Below the pieces are notes generated by a model, which was not told where the DNA came from, made no database searches, and worked only from the letters and a program-made list of their open reading frames with translations. Below, one piece after another: positions 16,122-24,789 of a stretch of DNA of 64,000 nucleotides; position 1 is the first letter of the stretch; each line of letters begins with the position of its first letter. Location of the stretch: the NCBI GenBank assembly GCA_036526135.1, contig DATCZA010000046.1:1-64000 (forward strand), written 5' to 3'. The translations under genes were made by a program, and so were the position numbers. The stretch comes from UBA2965 sp036526135 (GTDB taxonomy: Bacteria > Pseudomonadota > Gammaproteobacteria > Pseudomonadales > Azotimanducaceae).

Positions 16122-19100
16122 CTAAACGGGCCGCACCACGAACAGCAGATCTCCCGCGTTCACCTGTTGTCCGGTGCCCATGTTGATTCGGGTGATCTCG
16201 TACTCCCGGCCCGCTTCATAGAGTTCGAACTCGGAGTTGAAATCGGCCAGCGAAAGGGGCGTGAATATCTTCATGGCTTCGAGCTGACAGAGGGTGTCCG
16301 ACAGCTTTACCCGGTCCCCAACCGACACGTAGGGCGGCTCGGTGGGCGTGGGCGTTCCGTAGAAAATGGCCGTCGCGGGCGAGAGCACCTTGAGCTCGTC
16401 GCTTTCGTCGATGCGTATGGCATTCATGTCGATGCCGCCGGAAACCTCCCCGGCACCGCCCTCGATTTCCGCGATGAGCTCGTCGGCATCCAGGCGGGCG
16501 AGAAGCCCCGGCAGGTAGCCCGTGTCATACACGCCCTGCTGAAAGACCTCGTCATCGAGGATGTGCTTGAGCAGGGGAATGTTGGTGCAGATCCCCGTAA
16601 CCCTGACGCGGCGCAGATAGGCCGCCAGCTTCTCAATGGCCTGGGCACGGTCATCCGCGTAGACGACCACCTGAGCAATCATGCTGTCGTAGTAGGGGGA
16701 GATGAACTTGCCGGGCGCTGCAGCGGCGATGATCTCGACCCCTTCGTCCTCCGGAAAGCTGCACTCGGCCACCTGCCCGGGCTGCGGGCGGAAGACCAGC
16801 TCGCCGCCGGGAGCGGCCTGGACGCGCTCGGCCGTCACGCGCGCCTCGATGGAGTACCCGCGGGGTGACGGATCGAGATCCGCTATGGATTCCCCGGCGG
16901 CAATGCGAAACTGCTGGGAAACGATGTCGACGCCGGAGACCCACTCCGTCACCGGATGCTCAACCTGCAACCGAGTGTTCATCTCCATGAAATACACGGC
17001 ATCGGACTTCAGGTCGTAGATGAACTCGACGGTGCCTGCACCCACATACCCCACTTCGTCCGCCAGGGCCGCCGTGTGCTGCAGGACCTCCTCGCGAAGG
17101 CGATCGGGCAACACCGTGGAGTCGGACTCCTCGATCACCTTCTGCTTGTCGCGCTGAACGCTGCAGTCGCGGATGCCGAGCACGCGGGTATTGCCGTGCA
17201 CGTCCCTGAGCAGCTGGGCCTCGATGTGCCTTAGAGAGGTGACGTACTTCTCCAGGTAAACATCGCCGTTTCCAAACGCCGCGCGCGCTTCTACCGTGAC
17301 CCGGTGGAAGAGCTCGTGGAAAGAATCGCGCGACTCCACCACCTGGATGCCCTTACCGCCTCCGCCATGCACGGCCTTGATGAGCACGGGGTATCCGATC
17401 TCCTCCGCCACCTCGGCCGCCCTCTCGACGTTGGTGAGGATCCCGTGGCTTCCCGGGACCACCGGCACGTTTAGGCGCAGCGCGGTGTTGATGGCATTGG
17501 ACTTGTTGCCCATGGTCTCCATGCTGGACACCGGAGGCCCGATGAAGTTGATCCCGTGGGAACGCACCAGCTCGGCGAACTGGGAGTTCTCGGAAAGAAA
17601 ACCGATGCCCGGATGCAGCGCGTCGGTGCCCTCATGCTCGGCCACGCTCAGGACGCTCATGGCGTTCAGGTAGCTCTCGTCGGGGGTGTTGCCACCAATG
17701 CAGACCACCGAGTCCTTTTCGCCCAGCATGTCCACCGCGGCGGATTCCATGTCCGGGTCCGACTGCACCAGCACGACCTCGATGCCGTTACGCTGGGCAA
17801 TACGGATCAGCTTGGCGGCCGTGCACCCGCGGGCATGAATGAGCACACGGCGCACGGGCCGGAAAAGATCGACCTCCGTGTACTTGGGCCGGTGCGCCAC
17901 CACCACCGGACGCTGCTGGCTGAACACGCCCGAGAGCACGCGCGCGACCACGTCGATGACGGACTCCTGGGGAACGGGTATCTCAGGATCGATGTGCCGC
18001 AGCTCCTTATCGAGCTCCGGAAGAAACGGGTGCTGGACCAGCCCCTGCATGGCGCCGGCGACCACGGAAAGATAGTTGGAGAGGATCGAATTGAGCGGCA
18101 GGTTCGACGGCACCACGATCTGGCCGGCGAACGGCATGCTGGTCCCTGAAAGGTAGTAGGTCTGCACCAGGGGATGCGTGACGAAACTCGCCTGGGCTCC
18201 CCCCGTGCAGTCGCCGAACCCGAACACGATGACCGGCAGGTCGTGGTCGCGGACGAATCTCGTGATGCGGTCGTTGACGGCGGCCATGGAGAAAAGCGAG
18301 CCCGCGCCCTCCTTCGTCTGCATGCCGCCCGAGGAGATGAAGCAGACCACCGGCAAGTGCTGCTCGGCGCACTCCACGAGCAGCCGGCAGAATTTCTCGG
18401 CACTGGCCATGTCGAAGGAGCCGGCCTGGAAATCCACGTTGGAAATCACCGTTCCCACCCGGACGTCTCCGTCGCCGGTCTTGAAGTTACCGATGCCGGT
18501 AACCACGCCGCAGGGCGGGATGCCGCGATTCAGGGCTTCCTCGATGGACAACCGGAATCCCGGAAACTCGCAGGGATCCGAGCTCAGAAGATCGGCGTCT
18601 CTCTCGTCGAAGGCGGAGAAGAACGTGTCGACGAAGGCCTTGTAACCCGTCGTGCGGCGGTTCTTGGCATCGCGCAGCACGTTCTGGATGAGAAGGTCAC
18701 GGTACGCAATGTTCAGACGGTTCCAGAAATCCTTGCGCCGCCCGATGTTCTTCGGCGCGATCCGCCCGTTGTAAGCCTTGCCCTCGCGTTCCGACTGCAC
18801 GAAGGAAAGCAGCAGGCTGTCGAAGAGGTGCGTGACCACCACGAACAGGGTGTCAGAGAGGTGCGGAAAGACCGCCTTCTTCCATTCCTCGACCGCCCTG
18901 AAGAAATCGGCACCCTTGGGCATCCGCGCGATGCGCAGATACCAGTCGATGAACTGCCGGCGAAGCTTCGCCGTCTCGGACGTCTCCGCCGGCTCGCCAC
19001 TGCCTCTGCCCCCCAGGGTGACTCCGGTAGCGGCAAGGCCGAGGGTGGTGTCGATGAGCTGCGCAAGCGATGTCTTGGCCAGCGCCTGCCGAGACTGGGC

Positions 19101-20975
19101 CTCCTCGGCTATGGAATCCAGGTTGGCGATGATCTGGTCATAGACGGAGTCGAACAGCAGGAGATTTTCGCACTCCGTCACGAAGTCGCGCCGGAGATCG
19201 TCCGAGACGAGCACGTCCAGCACGGTCATGTCGCTGAAGGGCACCGGCGCACCTTCCTTTGCCGTTGCCATCACCAGGCCCGGATAGCGCTCCACCAGGT
19301 AGGCGCGGTTGCGCGCCATGTCCGATGATCTCGGGCTCCCTGCCTCCGGGGCTACCAGCGGCCCGGTGATGACCAGGTTCAGCTCGGCGGTGAGCTGTGA
19401 GCTCAAATACAGATCCGATTTGTCCTCGAGGCGTTCCTCGCCGATGAGCTTCTTGCCTTCGTGGGTGAATCCTTCACGCAGGCGCGGCAGCAGCGCGTAG
19501 TCGGACCGCAGCGCCTTGATCAGGCCGCGGGCGTCGGGCAGGTCGCTGACCGTTAGGATGTGTCGAATGTCCTCGTGACGTGTGAGCATCTCCTTGAGAG
19601 CGCGCAGGTTGCCAAGGGACTCGGACTTCCAGCGGTTGTAGAGGAAGACGCCCACGGAGGAGATCAACAGCGCCCGGGCATCCTCGTAGTTCTTCTTGGG
19701 CTCACCGAAGAGAAATTGAGCAAGCCGGCCGCGCTCGTCGTGCACCGCCTGCTTCTTGTCGCTGTAGTTCTTCCAGGCACGGGAAAGGGCATCGTCGTAG
19801 ACGACCCGGTCCGGATCCTGCAGCCATTTGAGGAACAGCATTCGCCGTTCGAGCTCCGCCCGCTGGGTGAGCTCGCCCTGGGGGAGCTCCCTCACCGCCA
19901 GACGCCCGTACTGGTGGGTGCTGGTGGCCTTGATACGCTGTCGAACCTTGAGGTAACGCAGATAGCGGTACGCCACGCCGAAGACGTTGAGATACTCCGT
20001 GGGGTTCTTCGTCAGCTTCATCGACGCGCTGGCCTGCATGACCTTCAGCTGCTCCGAAGGGTTCAGGTAGCGCTGCAGGCTCTGCCGGTAGTGGTCGAGG
20101 ATGTAGGGGTTCTCCGCGACGAACTCCTTGACCTTCTCTTCGACCTGCTGCACCCCGGACACGATGGCCAGGCGGAGGTTGGCCACGTCGTCGTCGGGCA
20201 CATAGTCGATGACCCCGTCGATGTTGCCCTGGGCATAGAGCTCGTAGGGCGACAGGCCAACGTACTTGGCGCACTCCTGCCAGGACAGGTTCAGCCGACG
20301 CGCGATGTTGGCCAGGCTTTTCGGCTGGATGGTGCTGAAGACCCCGTCGCGGACCGACAGGATCATGTTGCTGGCGGCCAGCGGTATCGCGCCGCCCGAG
20401 TAGCCGAGACCATAGATGATGCCGACGTTGGGAACGTCCACGTTGCTCATCTCGGCGATGAGCCGGGAAATGCTGTGAGCCTGATTCTCCCGGTTTGCCT
20501 GCTCCTCAGCATCGGCGCCGGGCGTGTCCATCATCGTGACGATGGGCTGGGAGCGCTTGGCGTAGTTCTGGATGCGGTTCGCAGCGGCCAGATGATGCGC
20601 CGGCATCCAAACGCCGTTGCGGGAGGAGCGATCCTGGGCAATGAAGCCGACCAAGCGCGGCTCGCCGTCGAAATCCATCTCCACCGTGGCAGCGTAAAAG
20701 GGACCGTCGGAAACTTCCTCGACGACCCGTCCGAGCTGCCGAATGACCACGGGCGCCGCGGTGCGGCCCGGATCCTCCGCTCGCGCGACCACGGCCTCGA
20801 TGTAGGCGTCCACGTCGAGATTGGCGAGCCGCTGTTTCTGCCGCAGGATGTCACGCGGGGACAACAGCCCCGGGAGCCGTTCCTGGCTCTCCGCGGTGGG
20901 AAACAGAGAAAAGTCCTGCGCCAGGCTTTCCGCAATCAGGTAGAGCCGATCACCTTCGACGAGCTGTTTATCCAC
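16122..20975 (-). CDS. One-chain biotin-dependent acyl-CoA carboxylase (AccA-like, AccD-like, BC, BCCP)
   Basis: A 1617-residue fusion. Residues about 90-265 resemble the AccA half of a carboxyltransferase (TMMDTPGADAEE; oxyanion-type GLGYSGGAIPLA near 189-200). Residues 270-800 are a long helical region of unknown role. Residues about 805-985 resemble the AccD half (ISSGGMQTKEGAGSLF near 880-895; FGDCTGGAQASF near 920-931) without a zinc finger. Residues 1040-1490 are a complete biotin carboxylase: K1158, K1200, GGGGKG at 1204-1209, RHIEAQ near 1249-1254 and EMNTRLQVEHPVTE at 1331-1344. Residues about 1530-1617 are a biotinyl domain with EAMK, biotinylated lysine K1569. It begins at a GTG. 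Substrate unknown: acetyl-CoA, propionyl-CoA or longer acyl-CoA are all possible. It is divergent from moaB. Confidence 0.85.
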   Translation of the reverse strand: MDKQLVEGDRLYLIAESLAQDFSLFPTAESQERLPGLLSPRDILRQKQRLANLDVDAYIEAVVARAEDPGRTAAPVVIRQLGRVVEEVSDGPFYAATVEMDFDGEPRLVGFIAQDRSSRNGVWMPAHHLAAANRIQNYAKRSQPIVTMMDTPGADAEEQANRENQAHSISRLIAEMSNVDVPNVGIIYGLGYSGGAIPLAASNMILSVRDGVFSTIQPKSLANIARRLNLSWQECAKYVGLSPYELYAQGNIDGVIDYVPDDDVANLRLAIVSGVQQVEEKVKEFVAENPYILDHYRQSLQRYLNPSEQLKVMQASASMKLTKNPTEYLNVFGVAYRYLRYLKVRQRIKATSTHQYGRLAVRELPQGELTQRAELERRMLFLKWLQDPDRVVYDDALSRAWKNYSDKKQAVHDERGRLAQFLFGEPKKNYEDARALLISSVGVFLYNRWKSESLGNLRALKEMLTRHEDIRHILTVSDLPDARGLIKALRSDYALLPRLREGFTHEGKKLIGEERLEDKSDLYLSSQLTAELNLVITGPLVAPEAGSPRSSDMARNRAYLVERYPGLVMATAKEGAPVPFSDMTVLDVLVSDDLRRDFVTECENLLLFDSVYDQIIANLDSIAEEAQSRQALAKTSLAQLIDTTLGLAATGVTLGGRGSGEPAETSETAKLRRQFIDWYLRIARMPKGADFFRAVEEWKKAVFPHLSDTLFVVVTHLFDSLLLSFVQSEREGKAYNGRIAPKNIGRRKDFWNRLNIAYRDLLIQNVLRDAKNRRTTGYKAFVDTFFSAFDERDADLLSSDPCEFPGFRLSIEEALNRGIPPCGVVTGIGNFKTGDGDVRVGTVISNVDFQAGSFDMASAEKFCRLLVECAEQHLPVVCFISSGGMQTKEGAGSLFSMAAVNDRITRFVRDHDLPVIVFGFGDCTGGAQASFVTHPLVQTYYLSGTSMPFAGQIVVPSNLPLNSILSNYLSVVAGAMQGLVQHPFLPELDKELRHIDPEIPVPQESVIDVVARVLSGVFSQQRPVVVAHRPKYTEVDLFRPVRRVLIHARGCTAAKLIRIAQRNGIEVVLVQSDPDMESAAVDMLGEKDSVVCIGGNTPDESYLNAMSVLSVAEHEGTDALHPGIGFLSENSQFAELVRSHGINFIGPPVSSMETMGNKSNAINTALRLNVPVVPGSHGILTNVERAAEVAEEIGYPVLIKAVHGGGGKGIQVVESRDSFHELFHRVTVEARAAFGNGDVYLEKYVTSLRHIEAQLLRDVHGNTRVLGIRDCSVQRDKQKVIEESDSTVLPDRLREEVLQHTAALADEVGYVGAGTVEFIYDLKSDAVYFMEMNTRLQVEHPVTEWVSGVDIVSQQFRIAAGESIADLDPSPRGYSIEARVTAERVQAAPGGELVFRPQPGQVAECSFPEDEGVEIIAAAAPGKFISPYYDSMIAQVVVYADDRAQAIEKLAAYLRRVRVTGICTNIPLLKHILDDEVFQQGVYDTGYLPGLLARLDADELIAEIEGGAGEVSGGIDMNAIRIDESDELKVLSPATAIFYGTPTPTEPPYVSVGDRVKLSDTLCQLEAMKIFTPLSLADFNSEFELYEAGREYEITRINMGTGQQVNAGDLLFVVRPV

Positions 20976-21094
20976 GGGCCGATCGTTAAGGGTGTAGAAT
21001 TCGCCGGTACTCTAGCCACTTGCCAAATGAGAAGCAATCCACGCTCGCTAAGTGGCCGATTTTTCTAGAAAATTCGCATCTGCGCCGGAGCAGC

Positions 21095-21102
21095 AAAGGA
21101 GG
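21095..21102 (+). promoter_or_regulatory. Strong ribosome binding site setting the moaB start
   Basis: AAAGGAGG lies nine bases upstream of the GTG at 21112. The in-frame codons further upstream lack any comparable site, so the shorter moaB product is preferred. Confidence 0.6.
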
Positions 21103-21111
21103 ACGCGGCCC

Positions 21112-21624
21112 GTGCCCGACCTGACTTCCCTGAATTGTGCCGTGCTCACGGTGTCGGATACCCGCACACTGGAAGACGACCGATCGGGCGATCTCCTGAT
21201 CGAGTTGCTCACCGCCGACGGTCACCGCCTTGCCCACCGCGACATCGTCCGCGACGACGTCTACGCCATTCGCGCCATCGTCTCCCGCTGGATCGCCGAT
21301 GAAAGCGTATCGGTGATCCTCACCACCGGAGGCACCGGCTTCACGGGACGCGACAGCACGCCGGAGGCGCTGATCCCACTGTTCGACAAGACCATCGACG
21401 GCTTCGGCGAGCTGTTCCGCCAGGTTTCCCATGCTGAGATCGGAGCATCGACCATCCAGTCGCGCACCGTGGGCGGCATCGCCAACGCCACGCTGATCTT
21501 CGCGCTGCCCGGGTCGAGCAACGCCGTCCGAACGGGCTGGGAGAAGATCCTGCATCATCAGCTCGACGTGAATTTCAAACCCTGCAACTTCGTAGAACTC
21601 ATTCCCAGATTCCTGGAGAGATAA
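21112..21624 (+). CDS. moaB: Molybdenum cofactor biosynthesis protein MoaB
   Basis: A 170-residue MoaB/MogA-fold protein that takes part in molybdopterin adenylylation or binding. Recognisable parts are NCAVLTVSDTRTLEDDRSGD near the start, ILTTGGTGFTGRDSTPEAL (near 73-91), which forms the molybdopterin-binding loop, and ALPGSSNAVRTGW near the C-terminus. No other cofactor genes are present here, but the molybdoenzyme MsrP is encoded at 30495-31421. The thiolase gene begins four bases after the stop, so the two are probably cotranscribed. Confidence 0.92.
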   Translation: MPDLTSLNCAVLTVSDTRTLEDDRSGDLLIELLTADGHRLAHRDIVRDDVYAIRAIVSRWIADESVSVILTTGGTGFTGRDSTPEALIPLFDKTIDGFGELFRQVSHAEIGASTIQSRTVGGIANATLIFALPGSSNAVRTGWEKILHHQLDVNFKPCNFVELIPRFLER

Positions 21625-21628
21625 GCTC

Positions 21629-22771
21629 ATGACCGAACAGGCCTACATCGTCAACGCCGCCAGAACGCCCGTAGGCAGCTTTCAGGGGGCGCTCGCCCAC
21701 CTCACCGCGCCGGAACTCGGCGCCCACGCGATCCGTGCGCTTGCGCCCGCGAACGTCGACGAGGTGATCATGGGCAACGTCATCGCCGCCGGCCTGAAAC
21801 AGGGTCCCGCGCGTCAGGCGATGCGCATGGCCGGGCTGCCCGACGCCTGCGGCGCGACGACCATCAACAAGCTGTGCGGCTCCGGCATGAAGGCCGCCAT
21901 GCTCGCCACCGATCTGATCCGCGCGGGCAGCGCCGCGCGCGTGGTCGCCGGGGGCATGGAAAGCATGACCAACGCGCCCTACCTCATTCCCAAGGCGCGG
22001 GCGGGCATGCGCATGGGCCATGGGGAGCTCAAAGACGCCATGTTTCTCGACGGTCTGGAGGACGCGAGCACGGGAGCGGCCATGGGCACCTTCGCCCAGG
22101 CGACCGCGGACGAACACCAGCTCAGCCGCGAGGCCATGGACGAGTTCGCCATCGAGTCGGTCACCCGGGCACGACGGGCCATCACGAACCAGGAACTCGC
22201 CAGCGAGATCAGCCCGATCATGATCAATGGCGACGAGGTGCGCGACGACGAGCAGCCCGGCCGGGCCAAGGTCGAGCGGATTCCGAGCCTTCGGCCCGCC
22301 TTCAAGCCCGACGGCACCATCACCGCGGCAAACTCCAGCTCCATTTCAGACGGCGCGTCCGCGTTGCTGATAGCCGGCGAGTCCGCCCTCGAAGGGGCCG
22401 AGCCAATGGCCCGGATCATCGCCCACGCCACGCATTCCCGGCATCCGAGCGAGTTCACCGTCGCCCCCGCCGACGCCATCCGGCAGGTGCTCGACCGCGC
22501 AGGATGGAAGGCCGACGACGTGGACGTCTTCGAGATCAACGAGGCTTTCGCCATGGTCACGATGCTGGCGATCCAGACGCTGAACCTGGACCCGTCGCGC
22601 GTGAACGTCTACGGCGGCGCGTGTGCCCAGGGACACCCCGTAGGATCCAGCGGCAGCCGCCTGATCGTCACGCTGGCGCACGCGCTGGAGCGCCTGAACA
22701 AGAAGCGGGGCGTGGCCGCGCTCTGCATCGGCGGCGGCGAAGCGACCGCCATCGCCATCGAGAGGCCATGA
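21629..22771 (+). CDS. Acetyl-CoA C-acyltransferase (thiolase)
   Basis: A 380-residue classical thiolase that condenses or cleaves acyl-CoA. The acyl-accepting Cys is in TINKLCGSGMKAA (near residue 84), NEAFAMV (near 306) holds the conserved Asn, GGACAQGHPVGSSGSR (near 332-347) carries the His, and ALCIGGGEATAIAI the second Cys. The usual GGAIALGHP is altered to GGACAQGHP, an unusual Cys/Gln pair beside the catalytic His. It could act in beta-oxidation or acetoacetyl-CoA formation. It follows moaB by four bases and precedes fabY, so it belongs to an acyl-CoA neighbourhood. Confidence 0.92.
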   Translation: MTEQAYIVNAARTPVGSFQGALAHLTAPELGAHAIRALAPANVDEVIMGNVIAAGLKQGPARQAMRMAGLPDACGATTINKLCGSGMKAAMLATDLIRAGSAARVVAGGMESMTNAPYLIPKARAGMRMGHGELKDAMFLDGLEDASTGAAMGTFAQATADEHQLSREAMDEFAIESVTRARRAITNQELASEISPIMINGDEVRDDEQPGRAKVERIPSLRPAFKPDGTITAANSSSISDGASALLIAGESALEGAEPMARIIAHATHSRHPSEFTVAPADAIRQVLDRAGWKADDVDVFEINEAFAMVTMLAIQTLNLDPSRVNVYGGACAQGHPVGSSGSRLIVTLAHALERLNKKRGVAALCIGGGEATAIAIERP

Positions 22772-22782
22772 CGTCACACTAA

Positions 22783-22811
22783 TGGAAATGGCGCAGGCGT
22801 CTCCCTACAAT
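22783..22811 (+). promoter_or_regulatory. Candidate sigma70 promoter for fabY
   Basis: TGGAAA at 22783-22788 and TACAAT at 22806-22811 are 17 bases apart. Transcription would begin near 22818, leaving a leader of about 100 bases before the GTG at 22919. Confidence 0.45.
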
Positions 22812-22828
22812 TCTCCGGTGATCTGGCG

Positions 22829-22858
22829 AGCGCGCGTCCTCCCGCAAGCGGGCGCGCT
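22829..22858 (+). repeat. GC-rich hairpin in the fabY leader
   Basis: AGCGCGC (22829-22835) is complementary to GCGCGCT (22852-22858), and a smaller CCCG/CGGG pair lies inside. There is no U-run, so it is not an ordinary intrinsic terminator. It falls within the predicted untranslated leader and could shape translation or mRNA stability. Confidence 0.35.
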
Positions 22859-22918
22859 GCGCGAGAAGCATCCTGCATCCGGCGACCCCAAGCGCGTTGC
22901 CAGCAACGGAGAGTATGA

Positions 22919-24772
22919 GTGATCCGGCTTCCGGTCATCGTGGGGTTCGGCGGCATCAACCCGGCAGGGAGGGCGTCCTTCGACCACGCCTATCGACGCC
23001 TGGTGATCGACGCTCTCGACGAGGCCTCCCGGGCCCGCACCTACCGCAGCCTGGCGAGCCTGATGAACATTCACGACGACCCGGACGAAGTCTCCACCCG
23101 GGCGTACATCGACGCCCACACGCTCATCCGCAGGATAGAGCTGTTCGATCCCAACGAAGTTCCCGTCCAGCGCACTGCCAGGCTGGCCCATCCGGAGGAC
23201 GAGCCCATCCGTTTCGTTCTGGCAACGCGGCAGCTGCCCGAGCGCATCCCGGCGGGCTGGCAGGTCTCTTCCCTCACCGAGCAGCAGGTGCTCGTGACGG
23301 TAGACAACGAGCTCGACGTGCTGCTTCCCGACACTCGAATCTCCAGGGTCAGCAGCGCAGGCCAGGCACCTACCGGCTTCGATCCCGGCGCTCTGTACCA
23401 GTCGCGAAACCATCCGCGCGGGCTCCAGCTCACGGTGTTCGGCGCGTCGGACGCCCTGCGCTCCACAGGCATACCCATCGAGGAGCTAAAGCAACGGGTC
23501 GCGCCTGATCAGTTTGCCGTCTACTCGGGCAGCGCCATGGGGCAGCTCGACGCCGACGGCTACGGCGGCATGTTGCAGAACCCGCTCATGGGCAAACGCC
23601 CCACGTCGAAGAACGTCGCGCTCGGGCTGTCGGAAATGCCCGGCGACTTCGTCAATGCCTACGTGCTCGGGTCCGTCGGCGATACCGCGGGCATCATCGG
23701 CGCCTGCGCGACCTTCCTGTACAACATGCAGCACGGGATCGAGGAAATTCGCTCCGGGCGCAAGCGCGTGGTGATGGTGGGCAACTCCGAGGCGCCCGTG
23801 GTGCCAGACGTCATCGAGGCGTACCGGGTCATGGGCGCGCTCGCCGAGGACGAAGCGTTGATGGCGCTCGACAGCCGGGAGTCCGAGCCCGATCACCGGC
23901 GCGCCTGTCGACCGTTCTCCGACAACTGCGGATTCACCGTGGCGGAGGCGAGCATCTTCACCGTTCTGATGGACGACGAGCTGGCATTGCAGCTCGGCGC
24001 CCGCATCCTCGGCTCGGTGGGGGGCGTCTACGTCAACGCCGACGGGTACAAGAAATCAATCCCGGGCCCCGGCATCGGCAACTATCTCACGGTGGCCAAG
24101 GCCATGAGCCTCTCCCGCAAGCTGCTCGGCGACGAGTCCCTGCAGCACCGCACCTACATGCTGGCCCACGGGACCGGGACGCCACAGAACCGGGTGACCG
24201 AGTCGCACATTCTCAACGAGCTGGCCAAGGTCTTCGGTATCGAGCGCTGGCCCGTAGCTGCCATCAAGGCCTACGTGGGCCACTCCATGGCGCCCGCGGG
24301 AGGCGATCAGCTGGCCGCCGCCCTGGGCCTGTGGCAGCACGGCTGGCTGCCAGGCATCACCACCATTGATCACATCGCCGACGACGTTCACGACAGCAAT
24401 CTGAACCTGCCGCTGGAGCACCTGGAGCTCGGCGCCGAGAACGTGGATGCCGCCTTCGTCAACTCCAAAGGTTTCGGTGGCAACAATGCCACCGGGCTGT
24501 TCCTGTCACCGGCGAAGACCCGGGAGATGCTTCGCAAGCGCTGGGGCAAGAAGGCGTTGGCCGAGCACGGCCGCAGCAACGAAAGCGTCGAGCAGGCCGC
24601 CCTGGACTACGACGAGGCCATGGTTCGCGGCGAAGCCAAGCCGATCTATCAGTTCGGCGAAGGCGTCGTTCACGGCGAGGACCTGACGATCAGTCGCGAC
24701 AGCATCCACATTCCCGGCTTCGGAATGCCCGTGGACCTCGATCTGGAAAATCCTTTCCCGGACATGACCTGA
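22919..24772 (+). CDS. fabY: Beta-ketoacyl synthase FabY-type (fatty acid chain initiation)
   Basis: A 617-residue ketosynthase, longer than FabB or FabF. It opens LPVIVGFGGINPAGRASFDH and carries SVGDTAGIIGACATFLYNM (near 258-276, nucleophilic Cys), AHGTGTPQNRVTE (first His, near 420), and KAYVGHSMAPAGGDQLAAAL (Lys and second His, near 449-468), with NSKGFGGNNA near 515. The long N-terminal extension and overall size match FabY of Pseudomonas, which condenses acetyl-CoA with malonyl-ACP to begin fatty acid synthesis. The GTG at 22919 follows a GGAGAG site; the ATG four bases upstream is out of frame. It converges with the SirB1-type gene. Confidence 0.8.
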   Translation: MIRLPVIVGFGGINPAGRASFDHAYRRLVIDALDEASRARTYRSLASLMNIHDDPDEVSTRAYIDAHTLIRRIELFDPNEVPVQRTARLAHPEDEPIRFVLATRQLPERIPAGWQVSSLTEQQVLVTVDNELDVLLPDTRISRVSSAGQAPTGFDPGALYQSRNHPRGLQLTVFGASDALRSTGIPIEELKQRVAPDQFAVYSGSAMGQLDADGYGGMLQNPLMGKRPTSKNVALGLSEMPGDFVNAYVLGSVGDTAGIIGACATFLYNMQHGIEEIRSGRKRVVMVGNSEAPVVPDVIEAYRVMGALAEDEALMALDSRESEPDHRRACRPFSDNCGFTVAEASIFTVLMDDELALQLGARILGSVGGVYVNADGYKKSIPGPGIGNYLTVAKAMSLSRKLLGDESLQHRTYMLAHGTGTPQNRVTESHILNELAKVFGIERWPVAAIKAYVGHSMAPAGGDQLAAALGLWQHGWLPGITTIDHIADDVHDSNLNLPLEHLELGAENVDAAFVNSKGFGGNNATGLFLSPAKTREMLRKRWGKKALAEHGRSNESVEQAALDYDEAMVRGEAKPIYQFGEGVVHGEDLTISRDSIHIPGFGMPVDLDLENPFPDMT

Positions 24773-24789
24773 GGCGCTGAGCCCCGCAA

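Noticed and set aside
16122..20975. Carbamoyl-phosphate synthase or pyruvate carboxylase as the identity of the giant gene
   Set aside because: The ATP-grasp part has the biotin carboxylase EMNTRLQVEHPVTE block and a biotinyl EAMK, and the rest resembles acyl-CoA carboxyltransferases; there is no pyruvate carboxyltransferase barrel or glutamine-dependent CPS architecture.
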